A stretch of DNA of 64,000 bases, from assembly GCA_015680905.1 (NCBI GenBank), contig CM027384.1, positions 70,899,501 through 70,963,500 on the forward strand, written 5' to 3'. The notes under the pieces were generated by a model. It saw only the letters and a list, made by a program, of their open reading frames with translations, did not search any database and was not told where the DNA came from. The translations under genes and the position numbers were made by a program. Below are positions 21,254 through 32,825 of the stretch, piece after piece. This stretch comes from Coptis chinensis. Its lineage: Eukaryota; Streptophyta; Magnoliopsida; Ranunculales; Ranunculaceae. Position 1 is the first letter of the stretch. Each line of letters starts with the position of its first letter.

Positions 21254-22720
21254 ATGGCACCAAAGAAGGCGGCGGGTAGGCCCCGAAAGAAGAGAGTCCC
21301 GGAACAAATGCCGGAAGTTTTGGAAGAAGGAGAGGGACGGGAGGAGGGAAGAAAGGAGAGGAGGAAGCGCGGCTCATGCGAGAAGAAATTGGGAGATCGA
21401 GGGAGGAAAATGAGGAGCCGAGGAGAGAAAAAGAGAGAAGCGGAGGAAGAATCCGGGGATGATGTAAGAGGAAGCGGAGAGAAAGGCGGAGGATGAGGAG
21501 CAAGGACCGACCTTTGGTGGACAATCCGGTGACCGGGTTAACAATGGAGCAGGTCCGGCAAATGATCAACAGCGATGAGAGGCTTAATCTTCACCGCATA
21601 AGGGCCCAAACGGGCGCGCCGATCAAGTGGTGGCGGGTTGAATCGCAATCCGGGCGGACGCTGAGCGCGATATGGACGTCTGAAGTACCAAAGCGCTTTA
21701 ACCAGCCGAGATTCGAGAGATATGACGGCACGGGGGACCCGGCAGATCACATCCATCACTTCAGACAGCAGATGCCGCTCTTGCAAGAGGCGAGGTATGA
21801 TGGTTCATGCGGTGCATGATGTTCCCCGCCAGCTTTAAGGGGGCTTCCGACTGGTACTATCGGTTACCCTCAAAGAGCATAACGAATTTCCAAGAGCTAG
21901 AACAGGCATTTGTGGATCATTTTATACATCAGAAGAGGAGGGTGGTAGACATCGCGGCCTTATTCAATGTTAGACAAAGATCCGCTGAGTCCGGCAGGAG
22001 AGTATCCGTCGCCTCAAGGCCGGTGACCCTAAAGGTGGAAAATCTGGACGAGAGAAGAACGGCGTAATAGCGCTCGAGAGAGGTCGCGACCGGACGACGG
22101 TCCATCGATCTGCGGGTTAAGAACGAGATCGCGACCTTGCACGAGTTATACCCGCGGGTAGAGAAGTACATCAGGTACGAAGATACCATGCAGAAGGAAT
22201 CGAAGAGGGGAGGCAAGACAGTATCAGCAGTGGAGAAAGAGAGGGAGCGCGGTAAGACCGAGGGAAAGGACCGAGGCAAAGAGAGGTACCGCGGTCAATC
22301 ATCGAGGCCGGAAAGAGGAAGGGAGGTAATTCGAAGAGAGCAGAGGGAGAGGAAGCCATACCGCGAACTGGAGACTGTCCCGCTGGCGAGACCATTGAGT
22401 GAGATATTACCTTTGATAAAAAATGTGCAGGGATACGAAGGGCCGCGAACCATTCCGGCGGAAATGCCTAACAAACCATAATGTGACTATCACCAGGTGC
22501 ACAATCACGAGACCAACGATTGTTATGCCCTAAAATGGTTAGTCCAGAGATTGGTGGAGAAGGGGATGCTGAGGGAATTCATGGGGGAACCTCCAAATAG
22601 GAGCAGGTGCGCCGCCGGGCTTAATATCGGGAACTATAAATGTTATTTTCAGCGGGAAGCATCGAACCATAACGCCAATCGACAAGGTCGAAGGACAGCG
22701 AAAGTATCCAACAGTCAATG
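21254..22720 (+). pseudogene. Gag, element B (fragmented)
   Basis: The gene is spread over several frames. 21254-21496 is a highly charged N-terminus (MAPKKAAGRPRKKRV). 21493-21819 has RFNQPRFERYDGTGDPADHI. 21807-22067 has the Gag core (FKGASDWYYRLPSKSITNF, then LEQAFVDHFI). 22137-22480 is an Arg/Glu-rich linker. 22484-22720 has the zinc-knuckle variant CDYHQVHNHETNDC (C-X2-H-X4-H-X4-C), typical of Tat Gag. Frameshifts near 21490, 21810 and 22065 and a stop at 22480 make it non-functional. Confidence 0.8.
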
Positions 22721-22739
22721 AGTCGCGACCGAGGGACGA

Positions 22740-23330
22740 GATACTGAGAGAAGAGACAATGGAAGAGACAATTACATTCTCAAGGCGGACCTCCGAAGCC
22801 CGGGACACACCGCATGAGGACGCGTTGGTCATCACAAGAGCGATGGGTAATTATGTGGTCAAAAGGGTCCCGGTAGACCGTGGGTAGCCGTGGATTTACC
22901 GTTCGAGGGGCTATAGAGGAGATGGGGATCGACCCGATAACGGAGACCTCCGCGGACAAGTTTGTAATGGATTCAATGGAAGCCGCCACCGAGCCTATGG
23001 GGAACTCCCTTGCTACCAAGAATCGCGGGACCGGTGACGTTGTTCTCAAGGTTTATGGTGGTCGATTCCAGCCCCAAGATAACGCCGATCCCGGGAGGAG
23101 ATGGATACATGAGATGAGGGCGGTGCCGACGCATTCTATCAAAGTTATTAGATTCCCTACCCCAACGGGAACATTTGAGGTCCCTGGAGATCAGGTGGCA
23201 TCTAAAAATAGTCACCGTAATACAATCAAGAGGATGTCCCGCTGACCGGAGGAGAAGCCGACGAGCACCGTGAAGAGGTCCGCGTGAGCAATTACAAAAG
23301 GGGCCGCGGAAGGGGTGAAAGCAAGTCGCT
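22740..23330 (+). pseudogene. Protease, element B (decayed)
   Basis: Recognisable pieces in changing frames are HEDALVITRAMGNYVVKRVP with a damaged VDRG active-site block near 22870, GAIEEMGIDP near 22915, and ADPGRRWIHEMRAVP with VIRFPTPTGTFEV at about 23080-23175. The last corresponds to the NAILGRP..H..RAV..TYH..IRFPT block of Tat proteases. The catalytic loop is truncated. Confidence 0.65.
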
Positions 23331-23345
23331 GGGATCCCAAAAACT

Positions 23346-24325
23346 TTGGATGAGATAGAGATGGTAAACCTGGGGCAGGGAGAGGAAGAGAAGTTCACGT
23401 CGATAGGGTCGAGTCTTGCAGTGGAATGGAGGGAGAAGCTGGTACAATGCTTGGTGAGAAACAAAGACGTCTTTGCGTGGGGAAATAGAGGATATCACGG
23501 GTTTAGATCCGGGATTCGCATGTCATCGCCTGCATATGAGGGAGGACGCGAAGCCAGTGAGACAGAAGATGAGGGGTATGAGGCCTAAATACGCGGAAGG
23601 AATCCGAGAAGAAGTTGCCAGATTAAAGATGGCAGGAATTATAAGGGGACGGAATTCACTGACCGGGTTGTCCAACATAGTCGCGTCCCGAAGAAGAATG
23701 GGAAGGTCAGGATGTGTGTTGACTTCACCGATGTAAATTTAGAGTGTCCGAAAGACAGTTATCCAATGCCGCGAGTTGACGAGTTGGTAGACAGGACGGC
23801 GGGATTCAGCATGTTCTCGTTTATGGACGCATCAACCAGGTGGCGATGTATGGCCCGGATCAGGAGAAGACCTCCTTCGTGGTGGAAGGAGGCACATACT
23901 GCTACACGAGAATGCCGTTTGGGTTGAAAAATGCAGGGGTCACATTCCAGCGCCTGGCGGAGAAGATGTTCGAGGGCAAAATTCGCAAGGGCATTGAGGT
24001 ATACATCGACGATATGGTGGAAAAAAGCATGTCGGAGCAGGAGCATTTGGAGGGGTTGGAGGAGACATTCCGGATACTGCGGACCCATAATTTGAAGCTC
24101 AACCCCGAGAAATGTACATTTGGAGTGACCACAGGGAAATTTCTAGGGTATATTGTGACACAACGAGGGATAGAGGCCAACCCAGAGCAGATTAGGTCAT
24201 TGGTAGAAATGCCCTCACCGCAGACAGTAAAGGAGGTGCAGCGGTTGGCTGGAAGGGTTGCAGCTCTCAATAGATTCATATCGAAGTCGTCGGACAAATG
24301 CGCATCGGCCAGATCGATCGGTTGA
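23346..24325 (+). pseudogene. Reverse transcriptase, element B (frameshifted)
   Basis: The order of blocks is VRNKDVFAWG near 23456, MRPKYAEGIREEVARLK near 23580, then MCVDFTDVNLECPKDSYPMP at 23712 and FSFMDAS near 23815. A small deletion removes the GYHQ block and shifts frame. TRMPFGLKNAGVTFQRL follows near 23905, then the catalytic VYIDDMV near 24000, KLNPEKCTFGV and FLGYIVTQRGIEANP. The YIDD catalytic pair is intact, but the frame is broken at about 23480, 23700 and 23840. It ends with AALNRFIS before the first RNase H. Confidence 0.88.
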
Positions 24326-25456
24326 GGAACTCCGCGGACTTCTCATGGACGGCAGAGTGTGAACAGGCGTTCCAAGGGCTCAAAAGATATTTGGGGGAGA
24401 TCCCTTTGTTGTCGCGACCGGAAAAAGGAGAGAAATTGTATCCAGATCTAGGGTCTCGATTATTTAATCAGCTCGGTCCTCGTTCGAGTAGTGGATAAGA
24501 TAGAAAGACCAGTGTACTTTCAGAGCAAGACAATGTTGGATGCGGAAACCAGGTACAGTCGCGTGGAGAAGTACGCCCTCGCCTTGATCTTTTCGGCCCT
24601 GAAACTAAAGCCCTACTTTGAAGCACACTCAGTGATCGTGGTCACGAACTTGCCCCTTAAGCAGGCTCTGAGGGCAGAGAAATCAGGGAGAATGTTGAAA
24701 TGGGCCGTGATGCTGAGTGCATATGAGATCCAATATCAGGTTAGGACAGCGGAGAAGGCACAGGCCCTGGCGGAGTTCTTGGCGGAGTTCCCCGCAGAGG
24801 ACCCTAATTGGGGGGAGGAGATGGTTTTGGGGAATGAGGGAGAAAAAGAACAGGGTAGCGCGGATCCATGGGACGGAGGTAACGGTTGGAGAGTGTTTGC
24901 TGACGGGTCAGCCACGGATGCCGCGGTGAATCGGCGAGAAATCGGGTCACACCGCATAATAACAAAGCTAGAGCTGACGATGAAGTTAGGATTCGCGGCA
25001 TCTAATAACGAGGCAGAGTATGAGGCGGTAATTGCGGGCATGGGAATGGCAGAAGGCTTGGGGGTGAAGGAACTTACTGTGTACTCCGATTCCAATTTGG
25101 TGGTGTGCCAGCGAATGGTGGATTCGCTGCACGGTGTCGAGTGATGGCGAGATACTTGGGGTCCTCCGGTCGGGCCGGTTCGGGCGATTCGGTTTGTACA
25201 TTTGAACCGTGGGGAGAACCGTCACGCTGATGCCCTGGCATATGTAGCCGCGGCCATGCCGGGGTCTGAAGGAAGAACTATAGAGGTGAGAAGACCGGAT
25301 GACCGAAAGCATGAGGAACCGGCTGGAGTAATCAATACCGCAGAGAGCGGACGAAGGATGGATGGTGCCCATCAAGCAGTTTTGACAGAGAAGAGAATAT
25401 TGGTCCCGTGGAGAGACGGAAGGTGGAAATGCATGTATTTCGGAGGTACACATTAG
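24298..25456 (+). pseudogene. RNase H domains, element B (dual)
   Basis: The first (RT-attached) RNase H runs 24298-24800 with ERPVYFQSKTMLDAETRYS and EKYALALIFSALKLKPYF. The second, archaeal-type domain begins near 24885 with WRVFADGSATDAAVN, then FAASNNEAEYEAVIAGM and YSDSNLVVCQ, and ends near 25235 with HADALAYVAA. The catalytic D, E, D, D positions are recognisable. A stop occurs near 25142 and a frameshift near 24490. Two RNase H domains in tandem mark the Tat lineage. Confidence 0.82.
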
Positions 25457-25489
25457 TGGGGGAGTTATATCGAGGAATTTCAAGGGACC

Positions 25490-26585
25490 CTTGTTGAAAT
25501 GCTTTGGGGCCGGATCGCTCGAGAGGTGCTCGATGAGCTACATGAGGGGATCGGGAGCCACTCGGGCGGCGTGACAACAATATAACCGATTGTTGATTAA
25601 TGTGGTTACTTCGCCTCACATGAAGAGACGCCGTGGGAATTCTCTAAAAGATGTGAGAAGTGTCGAGATTTTCTCGGTTGATATGGGCCCCACCCGAGCC
25701 GGGCCGCGACAAGCAGGTGTCTAGCCCATGGCCATTCGCGATGTGGGCCCCGGATATGGGACCACGCCCATGGCCTTGGTAAAGAGGAGGTTCTTGTTGG
25801 TCGAATCGACTATTTTACAAAGTGGATTGAAGCCGCGTTACATGCCAGTGAAAGAGGTGCAGTGATCAAGTTCTTGTGGGAAAATATCATTTGCCGTTTC
25901 GGGTTGCCCTACGCTTATAATCGCGGATAATGGAACCCCGTTCCACGGGTTCTAAGGTTAGGGTTTTCCTGCAAACGTATCACATCAAGCAGGGATTCTC
26001 AGCCCCCTACAACCCCGAGGGAAATGGGCAGGCGGAGTCATCTAATAAAACCATACTCAACAATCTCAAGAGGAAACTGGAGGGCGTGAAGGGTCCCGGG
26101 CCGATTTAACTAAGTCGGTGCTTTGGGCCTATCGGACGACCTTACCTAACATCCACCGGTGACACCCCTTTGCATTGGCATATGGAGTAGAGGCCGCGGA
26201 TACCAACGGAGATGGTGGCGGCGACCACTAGGACCGCTGACTCGCCGAGGATAAGTCGAATCGGGGCATTTTGGCCAGGGATATGAACCTAGCAGAGGAA
26301 AGGAGAGACACGGCGCGCGTCAGATTAGAGGACTATCACCGCCGCCTGCAGAGGCAGTACGACAAAAAGCTGAGAGTGAGGAGATTCGCGGTGGGAGACA
26401 AGGTGCTTCGGAGAGTGACACCCAAACACCAAGAAAGCTAGCGAAGGGAAAGTTGGGCCCGACGTGGGAGGGGCCTTACGTGGTAGTCGAGGTAGGGGGA
26501 ACCGGTACCTACAAGTTACAAACCTGGAGGGAGCAAATGCAGATAAGCCGTGGAATATAAGGTTGTTGAAAATATTTCATGAGTG
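25490..26585 (+). pseudogene. Integrase, element B (strongly decayed)
   Basis: Pieces are an ELHEGIGSHSGG remnant near 25537 (zinc-finger part), IADNG near 25921 (second catalytic Asp), NPEGNGQAESSNKT near 26011 (catalytic Glu), SVLWAYRTT-like sequence near 26115, and a C-terminal GPTWEGPYVVVEVGGTGTY near 26459 (GPY/F module). The frames change repeatedly, so no functional protein is possible. Confidence 0.75.
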
Positions 26586-27643
26586 AATGTAATGAGAGAG
26601 ATCAAAACCGCATGAGCTACTTGTACATATATAAAATCAGAAAGCACTTTGAGGTGGAATATCATCGTTTGAGTTTTCATTACCCCTCGAGTGAAGGGAA
26701 GGGGGATGAGCCCCCAAGGACTAGAGGTCCAAACCTTGGGGGGCAAAAGGAGTTGCCACACTAAGGGGGTCTCTCGGGGTCGGGGGGAGAGGAGTCGCCT
26801 CGATCCCCTCGAGATAGGGCAACGGAAGCGAAGAGGCTTCCGAAAGTGCCGCGGGCGAGAGCTCGCCGGAGATAGAGAGAGTAAGCGGAGCCCCTAACTG
26901 GGACCGGGCGGGCAAGTCAAACATCCAAACAAGAGAGTGGGACGTAAACAATCCAATAAAAAGGAGATAAAAAGGGCAAAACATAATATTAACATCCCAA
27001 CCGGGGAGTAAAAATACAGCAAAAGTAACGAAAAAGTATGACAATATAGCATCAAGAGAAGCCCGCCGTGGCATAAACAAGCCATTTTCAAGACATAGAA
27101 CTTTCCAGATCACCCGCGGCGGCTTCTTCTATAACTATGTCCGCAGCCATATCTATAGCCCTCGCTACATTCAAATGGCACCTCTCTCCTTCCGGCAGAG
27201 TCATGTATCGCACAAACCCGACCTCAGATGGCGGAGCAGCAATGGAGCTCCGAAGGAGGCGGCCTTCTTTAGTGAGCGGGTCATCTCCTCCTTGACCTTC
27301 TTGGCCACCCTCTCTCGGCTTGGGCCCGTGAAATGCCACGGAGCTCGCCCATGTCGGCCTCGGCGGCGCGATGGAGTGCCGCCAAAGCTTCTTGGTGCTT
27401 TGAGAAAGAGAGTCCGAGCGGCAACGTGCTTCTCTTGAAGCGGTCTCACGCCGAGGGCGGCCGCGCTCATATACGCGCCCGGGTGGGCGGCCTCGCTGCC
27501 CTCGAAGCTCGCCTTTGGGCCCGTAGTTTGTCTAGGTCACGGCCGCTTTCTTCTTCTAGGGAGGGCCACCTCCTTATCAAGTTCATTAATCCGCTACCGC
27601 ACCAAAACAGCCGCTGGATCATGAAGGAGATATCCAAGCTCAT

Positions 27644-27715
27644 CTGAAGAAGGGAGCAAAAGTTAGAATACTTAAAGAGAAGGAAGAAAGATATCGAATG
27701 CAGAGAGAGGGGTAC
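27644..27715 (-). other. Intron 2 of antisense gene, element B
   Basis: 72 bp on the minus strand with donor GTACCC after GAGAAG and acceptor TTCTTCAG. It sits directly after the codons for WEK, matching element A's intron at 49440-49521 after LEK. Confidence 0.7.
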
Positions 27716-28531
27716 CTTCTCCCAGCCCGTATAGAAGGAAGTCCGGTGGGACTCAAAGGAACCACCTTCGGCATATGCCATGTCTTCGGGGAGGTGAGAC
27801 CCAAAGAACAGGGAAGAAGCCACTGCTGGATTCTTCAGAGCAGAATCTTTGATGGTCAGGGTGCGGTTCCGAAGCTTGAAGGAGGGGCAAAATGGAGGAG
27901 TGGGTTCGTCGGCCTCCTTATCAGTGTGGGACACCACCTCCTTCCCGGGGCGCTGTTCCACTTGAGGGGGCGCGGTAGGTGGGGGCGCATCCTTAGATGG
28001 GGGGCCTTCTCCAGAGACGGAAGGCAGTGAACGTTTGGAGGCTGGGGGAGGAGATGGAGGAACGACGGTGGATGGAGGGGCAGCGGCGACAACGTCCTCA
28101 TCCGAGTCGCTATCGAAGAGTTTGCATTTGTTAGCGCCCATGCTTGAAGGAGGAGAAGTGGTGGAGGAGGAATGAGACGGGGAGCACTGGTCTTCCCAAG
28201 TTTCTAGGGAGCGGTAGGGGGTAGGGGCTGCGGAGCGGTGGGTGGTAAGACGAACAGGTTGGGGGCGGAGTGATAAGGCTGCGGTGCGGCGTTTTTTCTT
28301 GGGAAGGGAAGTGGCACGGGGCTTTCTTTCTTTAGGGGGAGGAGGACGAAAAAAGGGAGCGCTGTATTTTCCTATGGATGCCAACTCAGGGTCAGATAAT
28401 AGGGGAGTAGCTGTGGCGGGGTCAATCCCAAGTAGCACGGATCAAGGCCGCGACCTGTGTCACTTAATCCTTCCGGAAGGTCGTGGAAAAGATGTTGTCG
28501 TAGGGTCGCGATCTCGAGTCGGGCCGCCAAC

Positions 28532-28609
28532 CTGAAATAGATAAACGACAAGTTTGATTAGAAACCGAAAGACATACTTCCATAGGGGTAGATAAAGAGA
28601 GGGACTCAC
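28532..28609 (-). other. Intron 1 of antisense gene, element B
   Basis: 78 bp on the minus strand with donor GTGAGT and acceptor CTATTTCAG, after an LHHLAFLPSG block. It corresponds in position to element A's intron at 50498-50592 after a VHHVFNIRG block. Confidence 0.7.
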
Positions 28610-29775
28610 CACTGGGGAGGAAGGCCAGGTGATGGAGATTCAACTCAGGTGGAAGGTCCGCGGAGATGAAGTTTCCGGAGATATAAAGAGGGTAGTGATG
28701 CCATAATTTGTCGGAGGAAGTGATGCGAAGGATAAAGTGCTTTTTTTCTAGTATGGAGGCAAAACGAAAGTGATAGCCCATAATCGACTTCCTTGGTACT
28801 CTTTTTGAGGTAGAAGTGGGGCGCCATGTCGCTAACCGCTATTCGGGTAATTTCCGAAAGCGGTTGTAGTGGTTCGCGGCATACATGACTCTCCGAAATT
28901 GCCAATACCTTGGCATGGGGATGTTGAAGTGATTGCACACCTCGACATCAAGACGGGTGAGAGGCGTCGAAGGCCGCCGATTAATCATCCTACCGCGGGC
29001 TAAGACACCCCGGCTTGTGGGGACCAAATGAGGGTAATAAGTTAAGTCGCACGCACGCTCTAAGGTGACGACGCTGGTATCCCGTGAAGTCGCTTTTAAC
29101 AGCCTCAAGATTAGGTCCACGGCTACGCGTGGTGGTGGCGGGCGGAAGGGCAAAAGCTTGCCCGAGGTAGAGGGGCCTCGGTCCGGTCGAGGGGCAAGGC
29201 TGCGGTGTAGGAGGAGGAGGAGGAGGGCGGATCTAGAGACGTACATCGGGGACAGGGTGGAAGACGTCACGAAACACAACAAGGCAGGGAAGGAAGTGAA
29301 GATGAACAGTCCCAAACACAAAGGAATAGTGAGCACTATAACAATTAAAGGAAGCCAAAGAGAAAGGGAGACCAACCTGAGGAAAGAGAGAGCAACCGGA
29401 GCAAGAATGTCAGCTACAGAACCCAAAGAAAACGACCGAGCAAGCAACCAGAGCTGGGAAAATGGAAGAAGGGTGGAGGAAAAGGGGAAGAGAAGCTGGA
29501 AGGCGAAAGAGGGGCCGAGCGGAGAGAGAGAAAAGAAATCGAGCTGGCTTTTATAAGAGGTGGGGCAAAAAGGGTAATTGCCGGGGTGCTGAAATCGAGG
29601 GGACACCAAAAAAACCAGCCAGCAGAAGGCACGTGGATGCACGAGAAACGAGGGGGCAGAAGGGGAAACCGCATGCACAATCACGAATCCAGCTGTGAGG
29701 GGAAGAGGGAAGACCCCGGTCGGAAGGAGGAAGGAGGCTAAACTCGACTCCCGATCGAGATACCATCGCGGACTC

Positions 29776-29785
29776 GAGAGGGGCA
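29776..29785 (+). other. Polypurine tract of element B
   Basis: GAGAGGGGCA abuts the 3' LTR. Element A has the similar GAGAAGGGGCGA at 52072-52083. Confidence 0.7.
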
Positions 29786-30148
29786 TCCAGTGGCATGATA
29801 CCGCCCCCGAATGTCATAGGAGGGGGGGGGACTTAACATAACCCACAAGGCCGCTGCGCACGTGAGCATGATGCCAAAGACGCGGTCGCTGGTAACGAAA
29901 CCCTACACATGGAGGGTAGGGGACCGCGGGATCGAGGGACAGGTGGAGGGTTTAGATGAGAAGGGGGGGAGATATAAAAGGGAAGTGAGGAGGAAGAAAA
30001 AAGAGGAGGAAAAAGGGTGAGAGGGCGGAAATACATCCAAGAGAGAGAGAGAGAGCGAGAGAGAAGATGGTAACAGTGTTTGAGTTGTAACAGCTTGAAA
30101 AGAACATTTGGGCTATAAGAACTTGACTTTGTTATTTGTGTTGTAACA
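29786..30148 (+). repeat. 3' LTR of element B
   Basis: 363 bp. Its first bases read TCCAG instead of TGTAG, so the terminal TG is mutated. The match to 20858-21220 is poor over the first ~95 bp and nearly perfect afterwards. Confidence 0.9.
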
Positions 30149-30949
30149 CTATCGACACTAGTTCTTGATATATCAAGGTAACGAGTATTAGGATTCTGTA
30201 CTATGTCGATCGTTTTCCTCGAGCCTTAAAGGCAAAACATTGAAATGGTTCTGTACAATTCTTGAGGGAACCATTTCGTGTTTTCGTGAAATTGAAGAAA
30301 GATTCCTCACCAACTAGGGTCACTAGAGGGTGAAGCCAAAGCAGGTGTCGGTCTTATTTCAGCTGAAATAAGGGGAAAGAAGGAGTCATTGAATGATTTC
30401 TTGGCTAGGTTCAAGGCCGAAACTCAATCAGTGGAAATGCAAGACGAGTCTGAGATGACAGCTGTCATGGCTTTCCAAACTGGTGTGGTATCGGGGTCAT
30501 TTATGCACAAATATCTTTTGAGAAAAGAAGTTAAAAGTTTACAAGAGTTGTATGACAAGGCTGATAGAGATATTCGAGTAGAAGAGGGATTGAAGGCAGG
30601 CACTATGCAAGCAGTATTGCAAGTCTCCAATACAGGGAAGAGAGATAAAGATAGTAGTGATCGACATGAGAATCGAGACTCCTCGAGGTCAGATAACAAA
30701 AGACATCAGGAGCAGTATACAAACCGAGATAATCAACCACAACAAAGAAGGAAGTATGAGAGAACATTGAAAGAAGAGTTAGAGCCCAATAACTTCATCG
30801 CCATTAATACTACAGTAGAAGATATACTGAGGAGGATAGCGAAGGAAGATTTCCTAACCTGGCCAAAGTACCCTCTTAGGGAAGTGAAGGGTAGGCCTTT
30901 CTGTCAATCCCACAAGATTGAAAACCACGAGACTAATAGGTGCTTGTAG
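30149..30949 (+). pseudogene. Gag C-terminal part, element A
   Basis: This continues the gag cut at 20857. 30149-30388 carries several stops (decayed capsid part). 30389-30949 is open and includes ESLNDFLARFKAETQSVEMQ, the LQELYDKADRDIRVEEGLK helix and a basic linker. It ends in the zinc-knuckle variant CQSHKIENHETNRC followed by a TAG at 30947-30949. Coding resumes after the stop with KEIDRLMKDGKLQEF, so the stop is a lesion rather than the natural end. Confidence 0.82.
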
Positions 30950-31138
30950 CTATTAAAGGAGATTGATAGGCTGATGAAGGATGGGAAATTGCAAGAGTTT
31001 AGAGCTGATGGCAGACCGACAGAAGCAGCAACAATACGCGATAAACCCATTGGAGTAATAAATACAATTTACAAAGGGGAAATACCACAGAAGAAAATCA
31101 TGAGAGATAAGATAAGATAGATTTCAACAGTAAAAGAA

Positions 31139-31627
31139 GTGCTCGAGGTCAATGTCGAGCCTGTTCCAGTAAGTCAGAGTCTGGTATCAGCGAGCATCCC
31201 AGGAGCAATTATGTTCATACCAGATGACCTGTCTAAGGTGATGTTGCCACATGATAATGCACTATTAATCACTTTGCATATTTCGGGGTATGATGTCCAA
31301 AAGGTACTTGTGGATTGTGGTAGTTATGTGAATATTTTATTTTGGAAAGCATTCATAGGCATGGGTCTCAATGAGACTCATCTAAAGCCGCCAAAATTTA
31401 GTTTGTTCGGTTTTAATGGAAGCTCTACCAAGCCAGCGGGAAGAATAAAATTGCTAGTTCGAGCGGGACCTCATATAGTAATGACGAAGTTCGTGGTCAT
31501 AAAGCATTACTCTGACCACAATGTACTACTTAATTGGCAGAAAGTGGATACACGATATGTGTGCTGTTCCAAGTACATTCTATTAGGTACTCAGATTTCC
31601 TACAGTGTATGGCTTGCACGAAATTAG
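31139..31627 (+). pseudogene. Protease, element A
   Basis: This 162-residue open stretch has DDLSKVMLPHDNALLITLHI, the active site VLVDCGSYVNILFWKAF (D-C-G, a variant seen in Tat-type proteases), and KFVVIKHYSDHNVLLNW, equivalent to the FLVVD..SAYNAILGRP block but altered. The frame is lost just after. It would process the Gag-Pol polyprotein in the particle. Confidence 0.8.
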
Positions 31628-31822
31628 GGGGGATCAGTCGGAGTCAGAAAAGTGTAATTTCGTCACGGTGAAGAGAATGATGAAGGGGAAAAGACAAGAC
31701 ACTGGGGGCGTCTTGGAAAGCTCTAGTTAGCAGTTACAACAAGCTTTACCTGTCGACACCGATATTCAGATACATGAGCAGGTAAAGTTCACCCAAGAGC
31801 TAAAGCAAATTGAAGTAACCCC

Positions 31823-32825
31823 TTGGGAAAGAAAAACAATAGAGGCGGTGGAGAAGTTGATATTGGTACAGGAGAAAGTGAACGTCATACGTTCATTGGT
31901 ACAGAGATGCAGACCACAGTAAGAAATGAGTTGATGGTCTTTTTGAAAGAGAATCAAGATGTTTTTGCATGGTTAATGTCGGACCTAACTGGTATCAATC
32001 TAGCTGTCTGTTCACACAATCTTAATATGGAAGAAAATGCAAGTCCAATCCATCAAAAGCATCGAAAGGTTAGACCGATGTACGAGGAAGTGGTGCAAGT
32101 CGAGATACAGAAGATGTTAAATAATAACATAATCAGAGAAGTGAAGCACTCTGAATGGGTGGCAAACATAGTAGTGGTGCCCAAGAAAGATGGTAGAGTC
32201 CGAATTTGTGTCAATTTTACTGATGTAAATAAGAAGTGTCCTAAAGATCATTATCCGATGCCAAGGATAGATGAGCTGGTTGATCGAACAACTGGTTTTG
32301 AATTAATCAGTTTCTGCGATGCGTATTCGGGATATTTTCAGATTCTAATGGCTATTATAGACCAATTAAAAAAGGCGTTCGTCATTAATGGAGGTATATA
32401 CTGTTTCATCAGAATGCTGTTTGGATTGAAAAATGTTAGTGGAAAAGATGTTCAAGAAGCTCATCAAGCGAATTGTCGAGGTCTATATCGATGATATGGT
32501 CATAAAGTCTATGAAAGCTAAAGAACATGTGAAGGACCTCGACACTGTATTCCAAATATTGCGAGAGTTTAATATGAAGCTTAACTCAGACAAATGTACT
32601 TTCGAGGTCAGCTCTGGCAAATTTTTGGGATATATTGTTACAAAGCGAGGCATCGATGCAAATCCTGATAAGATACGAGCGCTTCAGCAATTGCCATCAC
32701 CAACGACTAGAAAGCAGATACAAAGACTGATTGGAAGAATAGCTGCACTCAACAGATTCATCTCCAGAACTTCTGATCGATGTAAGCCACTTTTTAAGTT
32801 GCTTAAAAAGAATATTAAATTTTAG
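31823..32825 (+). pseudogene. Reverse transcriptase, element A (one frameshift)
   Basis: 31823-32494 contains ENQDVFAWLMSDLTGI, KVRPMYEEVVQVEIQKMLNN, VVVPKKDGRVRICVNFTDVN, CPKDHYPMPRIDEL and FCDAYSGYFQI. The frame shifts near 32430 within the FGLKN block, where the GATYQR-like residues are missing. It resumes at 32433-32825 with the catalytic VYIDDMVIKSM, KLNSDKCTFEVSSGKFLGYI and AALNRFISRTSDRC. A stop at 32824 separates it from RNase H. Confidence 0.9.

Larger units (their letters stand above)
27088..29500 (-). pseudogene. Antisense intron-containing ORF, element B
   Basis: Minus-strand gene between pol and the 3' LTR. Exon 1 (to 28610) has LTRLDVEVCNHFNIPMPRYW and ANHYNRFRKLPE, then RITSSDKLWHHYPLYISGNF. 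After an intron at 28532-28609, exon 2 (28531-27716) has a Pro/Ser-rich nuclear-protein-like stretch and FKLRNRTLTIKDSALKNPAV ending GWEK. After a second intron at 27644-27715, exon 3 has a charged helical region ending near 27088. The fold resembles the putative gypsy-type transposon protein family (Transposase_28 type), an inference from the LT.LD..V.N block. The start is uncertain (near 29247 or further right). Stops and frameshifts occur. It is homologous to 48807-51482 in element A. Confidence 0.6.
20858..30148 (+). mobile_element. Element B: Tat-lineage Ty3/gypsy retrotransposon nested in element A gag
   Basis: 9291 bp with 363-bp LTRs at 20858-21220 and 29786-30148, flanked by CTATC at 20853-20857 and 30149-30153. 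It has a primer-binding site TGGCGCCGTC, gag, protease, reverse transcriptase, two RNase H domains and integrase on the plus strand. An antisense intron-containing ORF (27088-29500) and a purine tract GAGAGGGGCA follow before the 3' LTR. It is noticeably GC-richer than element A and heavily frameshifted. It is related to A but is a clearly different family. Confidence 0.93.

Noticed and set aside
29065-29698. Plus-strand charged ORFs near the 3' end of element B
   Set aside because: They lie opposite the antisense gene and the purine-rich tail. Their Arg/Glu composition reflects GA-rich DNA, and no conserved motif is seen.
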